NCBI GenBank assembly: GCA_022823165.1
Contig: JAJDXR010000022.1
Location: 1-36,905, forward strand
DNA from: Anaerolineae bacterium
Lineage (GTDB): Bacteria; Chloroflexota; Anaerolineae; Aggregatilineales; Phototrophicaceae
Reading direction: 5' to 3'
Length of the DNA stretch: 36,905 nt
Numbering within the stretch: the first letter of the stretch is position 1; each line of letters begins with the position of its first letter. The notes under the pieces were generated by a model. That model was not told the origin of the DNA. It saw only the letters and a list, made by a program, of their open reading frames with translations, and did not search any database. The translations under genes were made by a program, and so were the position numbers. Shown here in pieces: positions 1 to 6,576 of this stretch.

Positions 1-1
1 T

Positions 2-127
2 TCTCGTTGCGCTAAGGCGCTTCATCGGACCGTGAAACTTTTTGTCTATGCCTGGAATCGGCGACAGTTACATCTTCAACAGTATCCCAAGTACAAGGTT
101 TTCCCCATGCAATTCATATATCCTTGA
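2..127 (+). CDS. Possible C-terminal end of an IS1-like transposase (partial, cut by window edge)
   Basis: An open frame enters from the left edge and ends at TGA 125-127, giving 41 residues. The peptide is basic and aromatic, with a helix-like stretch (RCAKALHRTVKLFVYAWNRR) followed by a short tail. This resembles the final helix and tail of IS1-family transposases, where a conserved Ser/Arg segment precedes an LxxYxxxYN-type helix. The resemblance is by pattern only, because the catalytic core would lie outside the window. It could equally be the end of another short gene. No terminal inverted repeat could be confirmed downstream. Nothing else convincing is seen between 128 and 312. Confidence 0.35.
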   Translation, partial: SRCAKALHRTVKLFVYAWNRRQLHLQQYPKYKVFPMQFIYP

Positions 128-312
128 AATTCACCACTCCCGACTGTGGGCTGGGTACTGGTCCGTGGACGCCGTACTCTTGGTATACTCGGTGGTAAAC
201 TTTTAGCTGTCCAAACTCAGCGGCATGAACACCCTGATTCGCCTTTAGCCATAAGAAAACATACTGATCTTGACCCGTTTAGGCGGACGCGAAACTGAGC
301 AAAGGCAACACG

Positions 313-741
313 ATGTCAATAGCTTTAGGACACGTGGACGATGATGATGAACCCATCATTGTATTCACTGACGCGGAAAAATCCGCCATCCCCAACGCGG
401 ATGAAGCCCTTGACATCCTTGTTCCCGCTGCCAAGCGCTGTTGCCGCTTGCTGCGGCAAAAGTATCCGCGGAGGAGCGAGGCGGATTTCCGGACAATTTA
501 CGTACATGCTAACTATTGCGCTTTCCTGCTCTCGCAGCGAGACGGCCACCAAGCCAATCTTGACGGCGGCATAATCTATCCGCAATCTGAAGACATATTG
601 CCCATCTTACGAAAAGCTTATCGGCAATGCCGCTCAATATGGGACAGCAGCGCCCTTGATCCTGTCATCGAGGCTCATGCGATATTGGGTGAGATCGGGG
701 ATAAAATGTATCCGGCCAGCTTCGATTGGGATGACCAGTAG
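313..741 (+). CDS. Hypothetical protein, 142 aa
   Basis: The family is not recognised. The ATG at 313 follows an AAAGG ribosome-binding site seven bases upstream, which supports this start. The product is a soluble protein with an acidic N terminus (DDDDE) and acidic C terminus (FDWDD). No signal peptide or membrane segment is visible. The middle looks helical, with a Cys pair (RCCRLL) and an Arg/Tyr-rich stretch. It is the only plus-strand gene in the first 9 kb and is convergent with fdhD, whose stop lies 59 bases downstream. No function is proposed. Codon use looks similar to its neighbours, so the gene call is reasonable although the function is unknown. Confidence 0.6.
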   Translation: MSIALGHVDDDDEPIIVFTDAEKSAIPNADEALDILVPAAKRCCRLLRQKYPRRSEADFRTIYVHANYCAFLLSQRDGHQANLDGGIIYPQSEDILPILRKAYRQCRSIWDSSALDPVIEAHAILGEIGDKMYPASFDWDDQ

Positions 742-799
742 GACTTGCAGGCCATCTTAGAAGAGCTATTGACCGGAAGGACGTGATAGGACGCGATTA

Positions 800-1594
800 T
801 TAACCCGCCAAACCCAGCCGCCAGCCCCCCGTGTAGACGCGCATGCCGCCTTGGCGCACATAACCGATGACGCAGAGTTTCCAGGCCTCGGCCAGCTCGA
901 CCGTGATGCTGGTCGGGGCGGTGCGGCTGGCGACGACCGGCAGGCCCATGCGCCGCGCCTTGCCCAACATCTCCGAGCTGATGCGCCCGCTGGTCAGCAA
1001 GATGCGGTCGCGGGTGGCGATGCTGTCCAGCAGCGCCTGACCGGCCACCTTGTCGACGGCGTTGTGGCGGCCCACATCTTCGGCGCTGACCAGCAGACCG
1101 GTCTCGTCCCCCAGTACCGCCGTGTGCACGCCGCGCACGGCGTTGTAGAGCCGCGCCGCGCCCTGCAGCTGGCGCATCAGTTTGCTGATGACGGCAGGCG
1201 TCGTCACAAAGCCGGATTCCAGCGCCGGGTAGCTTTGCGACAGCACTTGGCCGGTGACGCCGCCGCCGCAGCCCGTGGTCAGGATCATGCGCCGCGGCAA
1301 CTGCGGGTCGTCGCGCGTCAAAATCACATCGGCGACGCTGCGCGTCTGATTCAGCTGCAAGAGGCCGATTTCAGCAGCCGAGTCGATCAGGCCTTCGTTG
1401 TAGAGGAAGCCGACTGTCAGCGCCTCCAGTTGCAGCGGACTGCACATCATGGTCGCCAGCGACTCGCCGTTGACGTAGATTGACAGCAGACTTTCGTCGA
1501 TGACGCCGCCTTCGACCTGCCGGGCTTGGTCGCCCTCGATCAGCTGATAGGTGATAGGCAGCGCGCCGGCCAGGGCGTCGGCTTTAGGCGCCAT
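800..1594 (-). CDS. fdhD: FdhD, formate dehydrogenase sulfurtransferase (accessory protein)
   Basis: FdhD moves sulfur from the cysteine desulfurase to the molybdenum cofactor of formate dehydrogenase, a step required for activity. The product is 264 aa from ATG 1594. A longer frame reaches 1705 but only adds low-complexity sequence read out of the upstream gene. The family signature is present: a TTGCGGG loop with Cys109, and a later [11 protein letters not shown] block that binds the cofactor nucleotide. In E. coli this loop is a CxxC pair; here the second Cys is Gly112, leaving a single Cys. The start overlaps the end of the ferredoxin-type subunit gene by 11 bases, so the two are translationally coupled. 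This is the last gene of the formate dehydrogenase cluster on this strand. Confidence 0.93.
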   Translation of the reverse strand: MAPKADALAGALPITYQLIEGDQARQVEGGVIDESLLSIYVNGESLATMMCSPLQLEALTVGFLYNEGLIDSAAEIGLLQLNQTRSVADVILTRDDPQLPRRMILTTGCGGGVTGQVLSQSYPALESGFVTTPAVISKLMRQLQGAARLYNAVRGVHTAVLGDETGLLVSAEDVGRHNAVDKVAGQALLDSIATRDRILLTSGRISSEMLGKARRMGLPVVASRTAPTSITVELAEAWKLCVIGYVRQGGMRVYTGGWRLGLAG

Positions 1595-2288
1595 CGCGCC
1601 GCTTCCGTGGGCGGCGGGTGCTGCGGCGCATTTCATCCGCGTCCCAGCCTTGCTCCATGCCCCACTCGACCTTGGGCTTGAGCGCGCCTGTCGGGCAGAC
1701 GCCAACGCATTGGCCGCAGAAAACGCAGGGCGACTCGGTCATCGAGATGTCGAAGGCGGTGGCCACCGAAGTCTCGTGCCCGCGATTTTTCAGGGTCAGC
1801 GCGAAAGTAAATTGCGCGTCTTCGGCGCAGACCTGCACGCAACGCCAGCAGAGCACGCACTGCTCGTAGTCGCGCACGTAGAAGGGATTGTCGTCGATCA
1901 GCTCGGCTTCGCGCAGGCGCGCCTCGGGGAAGCGCGACTCGTCGGCCTGGTAGTCGGCCATCATCCGCTGTATCTCGGGCGCTTGCTGCAGATTGACCGA
2001 GGCGTTCAGCATCTCCAGGATGGTGCGGCGGCTACGCAGGACGCGCTCGTTGCGCGTTTCGACTTGCGTATCGGCTTGGCATTCGGCCACGCAAGCCGGC
2101 TGCAAGACGCGTCCGCCATCGACGTCAACGACGCAGATGCGGCAGAGGCCGTTGGGCGAGGTAGCTTCGTGATAGCAGATGACGGGGATGTCGACGCCGG
2201 CTTGCTGGGCCGCGTCGAGGAGGGTGGCGCCGCGCGGCACGTTGACCTCATCGCCGTTGATTTGGAGTTGAATCGTCTCGTCATTCAT
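1584..2288 (-). CDS. Iron-sulfur (ferredoxin/NuoG N-terminal-type) subunit of NAD-linked formate dehydrogenase
   Basis: This 234-residue electron-transfer subunit resembles the N-terminal part of NuoG/HoxU. A plant-type [2Fe-2S] domain comes first (Cys38, Cys49, Cys52, Cys66). Two bacterial-type [4Fe-4S] motifs follow (Cys144/147/150/154 and Cys188/191/194/198). The His-Cys3 [4Fe-4S] motif that normally lies between them in NuoG is absent: residues 81-143 contain no Cys. The C terminus is very basic ([11 protein letters not shown]). It lies downstream of the NuoE-NuoF fusion and upstream of fdhD, all on the minus strand. It therefore probably carries electrons from the FdhA molybdenum site to the flavin subunit. 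The family is clear; the precise subunit name in this complex is inferred. Confidence 0.88.
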   Translation of the reverse strand: MNDETIQLQINGDEVNVPRGATLLDAAQQAGVDIPVICYHEATSPNGLCRICVVDVDGGRVLQPACVAECQADTQVETRNERVLRSRRTILEMLNASVNLQQAPEIQRMMADYQADESRFPEARLREAELIDDNPFYVRDYEQCVLCWRCVQVCAEDAQFTFALTLKNRGHETSVATAFDISMTESPCVFCGQCVGVCPTGALKPKVEWGMEQGWDADEMRRSTRRPRKRRDGA

Positions 2289-2325
2289 GTCAAAGGCTCT
2301 CTGAGTCGTTTAATTCGACGAACGC

Positions 2326-2443
2326 GGGCGACCCGGCGGGTCGCCCCTACATTTGCGCGTTGGTGGTGGATTGACGCCGGCACAACGTGACGTATAGTGA
2401 GAAACAAACTGCCTCTGTGCACTCTGTGTTCTCTGTGGTGAAT
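2326..2443. repeat. Intergenic palindrome plus CTCTGTG-type short repeat
   Basis: The 201-base gap between the two subunit genes holds two repeat-like elements. Positions 2326-2346 form a hairpin with perfect arms GGGCGACCC and GGGTCGCCC around GGC, followed by CCTAC. The same GGGC..GCCCCTAC style occurs inside the MITE-like element at 4315 and 16502. Positions 2413-2443 hold a degenerate CTCTGTG/ACTCTGTG/TCTCTGTGGTGAA run, a motif that recurs at 4297-4313, 8861-8883 and 16680-16700. Coding capacity is absent. Confidence 0.7.
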
Positions 2444-2489
2444 CACCTGTATAGACTCCTCGGCGCCAGGTCGCGGTGATATTCGGCAG

Positions 2490-4190
2490 CTAGGCCTGAA
2501 ACAAGCCCGGAAACTTCTCGATCGCGCTCATAACGGCGATGCCAGCCGTATGCCCCAAGCCGCAGAGCGAGGCTTCGGTCATGGTCATGCCCACATCCAG
2601 CAAGCGCTCGCGGTCGCCCGAATGCGGCGCGTCAAGCCGCTCCAGAATCTCGACTTGCCGCTGTGTGCCCAGCTGACAGGGGAAACACTTGCCGCAGCTT
2701 TCATGCTGGAAAAAGCGCCCCAGCCGCAAGAGCAGATCGCCCAGATCGGCGGTGGTGTTGAAGACCATTATCGCGCCCGAGCCAAAGGTGCTGCCCGCGG
2801 CGCGCAGATCTTCAAAGGTCAGCTTGACATCAATCTCGTCCGGCAGCAGGAATGTGCCAGCCGCCCCGCCCATCAAGACCGCCTGCAGTTCGCCGCTGAC
2901 GCCGCCGCAGACTTGATCCAGGAAGTGCCGCAGGGTCATGCCCGGCGCGATTTCGTAGACGCCCGGCCGCCCAACGTGCCCGCTGACCGACACCAGTTTG
3001 GGGCCGGCGCTGCCGGCGCTGCCGATGCCCCGGAACCAGTCAGCGCCGCGGTTGATGATCAGCGGGGCGGCGCAAAGCGTCTCGACATTATTGGCTGCCG
3101 TCGGCTGGCCAAAGAGACCGTAAGTAGTCGGATAAGGCGGCTTGATACGCGGAAAGCCGCGCTTGCCTTCGATCGCCTCGAAGAGCGCCGTCTCTTCGCC
3201 GCAGATATAGGCGCCGGCGCCGCGGCGGATCTCGATATCCAGCGAGAAGCCGCTGCCCATGATGTCCTCGCCCAGCAGCCCCCGCGCCTGCGCCTGCTGA
3301 ATGGCCTCGTGCAGAATCGCCGTCGCCTTGGGGTATTCGCCGCGGATGAAGATGTAGGCTTGGCTCGTGCCGACCGCGTAAGCCGCCAGAGTGATGCCCT
3401 CCAGCAGCAGGTGCGGACGATGCTCCATCAGTACGCGGTCTTTGAAGGTCCCCGGTTCGCTTTCGTCGGCATTGCAGACGACATATTTCTCAGCGCCCGG
3501 CGCCGCGCGCGTGAACTTCCATTTCAGCCCGGTGGGGAAGGCCGCGCCGCCGCGCCCGATGAGACCGGAAGCTTCCACCTCGGCAATGACTTCATCGGGA
3601 CTCATCTCGTCCAGCGCTTTTCGCAGCGCCGCGTAATCGCCATACTGCGCCAGTGTCTGCGGGGCGTCAGCAAGCGAGCCGTCCAGCATGACGGAGTCGA
3701 CATCGCCGGCCGGCTTGAAATAGGTCTCGTTCCAATCACCCAGCAGGGCGTCGACTGTCGCGGCAGGCAGCGACTTGTCTACCTCGCCGCGCGAGCTAAC
3801 TAAGGCGGCCGGCGCAAAATCACACAAGCCCAGGCAGGGGGAATGCTCCACGGTGTACTCAGCATCGGCGGTGGTTTCGCCTTCGGCAATGCCCAGGCGC
3901 GAGCAGAGGTCGCGCAGCACCTCATCAGCCCCGGCCAGGGCGCAGGTCGGGTCGGCGCAGACGCGGATGATGCGGCGGCCGGTCGCTTCTTCGTGGAAGA
4001 GCGTGTAAAAGCCGATGACGCCGTAAATGTCCGCTTCGGGTACGCGCAGGGCATGAGATATGCGCCGTACGCTCTCGGGGCTGATGCTGCCCAGCTCGCT
4101 CTGCACATTCCAGAGGACGGGCAGCAGCGCCTCGCGCCCGCGTCCGCGGTAGGCGTCCAAGGCGGCGTCCAGATCGAAGGTCTCGCTCAT
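2490..4190 (-). CDS. NuoE-NuoF fusion, NADH-binding flavin subunit of formate dehydrogenase
   Basis: This 566-residue protein passes electrons to NAD through FMN. Residues 1-150 are a NuoE-like thioredoxin-fold domain with [2Fe-2S] ligands Cys78, Cys83, Cys119 and Cys123. Residues 170-566 are NuoF-like: the FMN/NAD glycine-rich loop GRGGAAFPTGLKW (212-224), the ESEPGTFKDR block, the GEETALFEAIEG block, and [4Fe-4S] ligands Cys499, Cys502, Cys505 and Cys543 in the SCGKCFPC and SLCGLG motifs. Such fusions occur in NAD-dependent formate dehydrogenases (FdsB-like) and bidirectional hydrogenases (HoxF). The neighbouring fdhA, mobA and fdhD point to formate dehydrogenase. A GGAG ribosome-binding site lies unusually close to the ATG at 4190, within an inverted repeat. 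Confidence 0.93.
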   Translation of the reverse strand: MSETFDLDAALDAYRGRGREALLPVLWNVQSELGSISPESVRRISHALRVPEADIYGVIGFYTLFHEEATGRRIIRVCADPTCALAGADEVLRDLCSRLGIAEGETTADAEYTVEHSPCLGLCDFAPAALVSSRGEVDKSLPAATVDALLGDWNETYFKPAGDVDSVMLDGSLADAPQTLAQYGDYAALRKALDEMSPDEVIAEVEASGLIGRGGAAFPTGLKWKFTRAAPGAEKYVVCNADESEPGTFKDRVLMEHRPHLLLEGITLAAYAVGTSQAYIFIRGEYPKATAILHEAIQQAQARGLLGEDIMGSGFSLDIEIRRGAGAYICGEETALFEAIEGKRGFPRIKPPYPTTYGLFGQPTAANNVETLCAAPLIINRGADWFRGIGSAGSAGPKLVSVSGHVGRPGVYEIAPGMTLRHFLDQVCGGVSGELQAVLMGGAAGTFLLPDEIDVKLTFEDLRAAGSTFGSGAIMVFNTTADLGDLLLRLGRFFQHESCGKCFPCQLGTQRQVEILERLDAPHSGDRERLLDVGMTMTEASLCGLGHTAGIAVMSAIEKFPGLFQA

Positions 4191-4191
4191 A

Positions 4192-4219
4192 ACTCCATTG
4201 TAACAGAAACAATGGGAGT
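4192..4219 (-). promoter_or_regulatory. Inverted repeat overlapping the ribosome-binding site of the NuoE-NuoF fusion gene
   Basis: The arms ACTCCATTGT (4192-4201) and ACAATGGGAGT (4209-4219) are complementary apart from one bulged G and are separated by seven bases. On the minus strand the 3' arm contains GGAGT immediately before the start codon at 4190. In RNA the hairpin would pair the ribosome-binding site. It could instead be a protein operator. Function is inferred from position only. Confidence 0.45.
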
Positions 4220-4240
4220 CGCCCGAATCGCCTAAGAGTC

Positions 4241-4562
4241 GGGGAGTGTCTATCTTGGTGGATATTTCCTGAATGCCGAGCTTGGCACAGGTTAATTCAC
4301 CACAGAGGCACAGGAGTAAGTGCGAGTAAGTAATGAGAATATAGATACATCATCACAAAATAGCGAATTTTCGTGTTTGCGCGGGCGAGCCAAGGCTCGC
4401 CCCTACAACTTTCGACTTTATTTTGAACCCTGTAGGGGTCAGCCTTGGCTGACCCGATGCTGTGAAATTTGCATGACTTACTTGCATCTACTGAGGGGCG
4501 CGTAGACACTGCCCGCCGGCACAGAGATTTTCTATGGATAGAAAGGAAACCGCATCCACTAC
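4241..4562. repeat. Interspersed repeat, filled copy (interrupted by MITE-like element)
   Basis: The outer segments 4241-4314 and 4493-4562 match, in inverted orientation, the continuous repeat at 8796-8937. Shared landmarks are GGGGAGTG, a GGTGGATATTTCCTGAATG stretch, the TTCACCACAGAG motif, GGGGCGCGTAGACACTGCC and GAAAGGAAACCGCATCCACT. The interruption is the element at 4315-4492. This repeat fills most of the 397-base gap between mobA and the NuoE-NuoF gene. No gene is seen in it. Confidence 0.85.
4315..4492 (+). mobile_element. MITE-like element, copy 1 (178 bp, non-coding)
   Basis: The ends are imperfect terminal inverted repeats of about 22 bases: AGTAAGTGCGAGTAAGTAAT at the left and the complement of AGTAGATGCAAGTAAGTCAT at the right. 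Inside are two palindromes, GGGCGAGCCAAGGCTCGCCC and GGGTCAGCCTTGGCTGACCC, separated by an AT-rich spacer. A second copy in inverted orientation lies at 16502-16678. The uninterrupted host repeat at 8796-8937 shows what the site looks like without it. Target duplication is unclear (possibly GAG). It encodes no transposase, so any movement would depend on one supplied elsewhere. Confidence 0.75.
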
Positions 4563-4587
4563 AAAGACAATCCCAAGAGACGCGCGC

Positions 4588-5208
4588 TTACGATCCGCGC
4601 TCCGCCCGCAGCCATTGCCGCGCTTGCTCCAGCTCAGCCGGCGTGTTGAGATTCGCGAAGGAGCGACCGTCGTCATCAAACTTGGCGTAATCGGCCTCGT
4701 CCAGATAGCGCAGGCGCATCTGGCCGTAGAAGCGGATGATCTTCAGCCGATTCGCCTCCAGCTGCGCGCGGATGGGTTTGATGCAGGTCCTGCGATAGAT
4801 GGCGTGCAGCGCCTGCGGATAGCCGTCGACGCGCGGCACGACGATGTCGGTGTCCCCGTCCAACTGCGCGAGCATGAAACGCAGCAGCTCCGCGTTGATA
4901 AAGGGCATATCGCAAGCCAGGACCAGCACAGCGGGACTCGCCGCTCGCAGCAGCGCCGTGTAGATCCCCCCCAGCGAGCCTTTGTCGGGCAGCGCGTCGC
5001 GGTGCATCGGCAAGCCCAGATGCGCGTAGTCGGCCGGTTTATTGGTGATGAGGATGGTCTCGGCTTGCCCCAGGTCGGCGCTGCGCTGGATCACGCGCTC
5101 AATCAGCGCGCTGCCGCCGAGCTCGACGAAGGCTTTGTCGCGGCCCATGCGGGTGCTCCGTCCGCCGGCGATGATGGCGAGGGAGAAGACGTCAGAGCGC
5201 GCGGTCAT
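4588..5208 (-). CDS. mobA: MobA, molybdenum cofactor guanylyltransferase
   Basis: MobA attaches GMP to molybdopterin to make the bis-MGD cofactor that formate dehydrogenase needs. The product is 206 aa from ATG 5208. The N terminus carries the nucleotide-binding signature LAIIAGGRSTRMGRDKAF. It is followed by the PDKGSLGGI loop and the metal-binding ACDMPFI segment, in the order usual for MobA. The C-terminal part is short but within the normal family range (about 190-210 aa). Its ATG overlaps the TGA of the preceding HEPN gene as ATGA, which indicates translational coupling. The frame extends further upstream, but that only duplicates HEPN coding sequence. Its position between fdhA and the flavin subunit gene fits a role in maturing this enzyme. 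Confidence 0.93.
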   Translation of the reverse strand: MTARSDVFSLAIIAGGRSTRMGRDKAFVELGGSALIERVIQRSADLGQAETILITNKPADYAHLGLPMHRDALPDKGSLGGIYTALLRAASPAVLVLACDMPFINAELLRFMLAQLDGDTDIVVPRVDGYPQALHAIYRRTCIKPIRAQLEANRLKIIRFYGQMRLRYLDEADYAKFDDDGRSFANLNTPAELEQARQWLRAERGS

Positions 5209-5570
5209 GTCCGGCGTCGCTTGTCTTCCAATTCGATTAGGCGTTCTAGTTCGGTAATGAGCGCCGGAATATGGTTTTGCACGGTCTCCCAAAACTCGTC
5301 CTGCTCAATCGCCCAATAATTATGCACCAAGACATTTCGCATGCCAATTATGTTCATCCACGGCAATTGCGGATGCTGGATGCGCAATTCATCGGAGGTG
5401 CCGCTGGCTGATTCGCCGACTAGCTCGACGGCTTTCACCAAAGCCATTCGAAACAGAATGTCGCTGTCCAACTCCTCAATCTCTCGGCCAGCAGCGAATT
5501 GCAGCGCGTACTGAGCCGCATCGCGCATGCGCAGCAGATGAACTCGGTCCCGCTCACGACTCCTTCGCAT
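5205..5570 (-). CDS. HEPN-domain toxin (HepT-like, DUF86), module 1
   Basis: This is a small helical protein of the HepT/DUF86 family, the RNase toxin partner of MNT antitoxins (type VII toxin-antitoxin). The defining R-x4-H-x-Y motif is present as RNVLVHNY. In the studied MntA-HepT pairs the Tyr of this motif is AMPylated by the antitoxin, so a silenced toxin is plausible here. The start at 5570 is preferred over the upstream ATG at 5588 because the equivalent codon is used in the paralogous module 2 and both lie inside the end of the MNT gene. It overlaps the MNT gene by 17 bases and mobA by 4. A sequence-similar paralogue lies at 5901-6245. Confidence 0.85.
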   Translation of the reverse strand: MRRSRERDRVHLLRMRDAAQYALQFAAGREIEELDSDILFRMALVKAVELVGESASGTSDELRIQHPQLPWMNIIGMRNVLVHNYWAIEQDEFWETVQNHIPALITELERLIELEDKRRRT

Positions 5571-5865
5571 AGATTTGCCTCGCGTCATCCAGCACTTCGT
5601 CGCGGATGTAAGGGCACAGACCTTTCGGCGTGACCAGATCCACTTTGCGTCCCACGATCTCCTGGAAGTCCATTAGATGCCCGCCCATTAAAAAAAGGCC
5701 GACGGTGGCGTCCGGCTCGTACTCCACCAGCAAGTCGATATCGCTCTCAGGAGTCAATTCATTTCGCGCAGCAGAGCCAAACACATACAAACGCTGAATT
5801 GGCTGGCTGGCGCAGTATTCGCGGATTTTATCCAGTGGCAATGTCAGGACTAGAGTATCGTTCAT
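5554..5865 (-). CDS. MNT-type minimal nucleotidyltransferase (antitoxin), module 1
   Basis: This 103-aa minimal nucleotidyltransferase has the family motif GSAARNELTPESDIDLLVE, that is GS-x10-D-x-D. Gly/Ser bind the nucleotide and the two Asp bind the metal. Known MntA proteins AMPylate their HEPN partner and neutralise it. The motif looks catalytically complete. The start at 5865 corresponds to that of the module 2 paralogue; an in-frame ATG at 5895 would add ten residues. The gene overlaps its HEPN partner by 17 bases and begins 35 bases after the end of module 2. It is embedded in the formate dehydrogenase/mobA operon. Confidence 0.87.
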   Translation of the reverse strand: MNDTLVLTLPLDKIREYCASQPIQRLYVFGSAARNELTPESDIDLLVEYEPDATVGLFLMGGHLMDFQEIVGRKVDLVTPKGLCPYIRDEVLDDARQIYAKES

Positions 5866-5900
5866 GGACGCAGAACCAGTCTCTATCTGAATCATCTTGC

Positions 5901-6245
5901 CTAATCGTCGAGCATGCGCTTAAGTTCGGCGATAAGTACCGGAATATCAACGAGCGCTGTGTCCCAAATCACGGAAAGCACGACTTCCCTGTAAGCGTGT
6001 ATCAATCTATTGCGCATTCCGATGATTTTCGACCATGGAATCTGTGGATTCTCCATTCTAAATTCGGATGTAACTTTGCTGGCAGCCTCTCCAATTGTCT
6101 CGAGAATCTTCATTAAAGCCAGTTGCAAGCGACGATCCGCTTCAAACGACGCCTGCGTTTCACCACTCGCCTGCTCCTGAGCTTCCAATGCCCATTCCAG
6201 CATGTCCTGCAAGTGATAGATATTATTTTCAGCGCTTCTCTTCAT
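5901..6245 (-). CDS. HEPN-domain toxin (HepT-like, DUF86), module 2
   Basis: This is a paralogue of the module 1 HEPN protein with the same motif pattern, RNRLIHAY (R-x4-H-x-Y), near the middle of a helical protein of about 114 aa. Shared blocks include the ALMKILETIGEAASKVTSE segment (ALVKAVELVGESASGTSDE in module 1) and the NPQIPWSKIIGMRN segment. The start at 6245 lies inside the end of its MNT gene at the same relative place as in module 1; an ATG at 6263 is an alternative. It is probably an RNase toxin silenced by the adjacent nucleotidyltransferase. Whether the two modules cross-neutralise cannot be told from sequence. Confidence 0.86.
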   Translation of the reverse strand: MKRSAENNIYHLQDMLEWALEAQEQASGETQASFEADRRLQLALMKILETIGEAASKVTSEFRMENPQIPWSKIIGMRNRLIHAYREVVLSVIWDTALVDIPVLIAELKRMLDD

Positions 6246-6528
6246 AGAGCAATCTTGCGCCATCTACAACCTGCTGACGAAAGGAGTCGCCCAATTCGCC
6301 CGGCATGCGCAGGTCCACCTTGCGCCCGATCAGTTCGCATAGGTCGATCTCATGTCCGGCCAGCGTCAATAGAGTAATGGTCACACCCGGACGATATTCC
6401 ACCAGCAAATCAACATCGCTTTCCGCCCTCAACTCATCCCGCAACGCCGAACCAAAGAGCGATAGCCGCTGTATTGGCTGCGTCGCGCAGTAAGCGCGGA
6501 TTTCGTCTAACGGAAGTTCAATCTGCAT
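6229..6528 (-). CDS. MNT-type minimal nucleotidyltransferase (antitoxin), module 2
   Basis: This is the partner of the module 2 HEPN gene, 99 aa. The nucleotidyltransferase motif GSALRDELRAESDVDLLVE contains the Gly-Ser pair and both metal-binding Asp residues. The N-terminal half (LPLDEIRAYCATQPIQRL) is nearly the same as module 1 (LPLDKIREYCASQPIQRL), while the C-terminal third differs. This indicates local duplication followed by divergence, perhaps to keep partner specificity. The ATG at 6528 is the internal one; 6558 is possible. It starts 48 bases after the fdhA stop on the same strand, so it is probably transcribed with fdhA. Confidence 0.87.
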   Translation of the reverse strand: MQIELPLDEIRAYCATQPIQRLSLFGSALRDELRAESDVDLLVEYRPGVTITLLTLAGHEIDLCELIGRKVDLRMPGELGDSFRQQVVDGARLLYEEKR

Positions 6529-6576
6529 CGCTTCACTCACGACAAAACTCGTGTGCAAAGTCGCTGATTTCGGGGC

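Noticed and set aside
2550..3803. Long plus-strand frame of 417 codons opposite the NuoE-NuoF gene
   Set aside because: It is an antisense shadow of a GC-rich gene with clear motifs; its product is Arg/Gln/Ala-rich and without recognisable domains.
4297..4509. Small open frames on both strands in the mobA/NuoEF gap
   Set aside because: They lie across the MITE-like element and its palindromes; the second copy at 16502 does not keep them as a gene.
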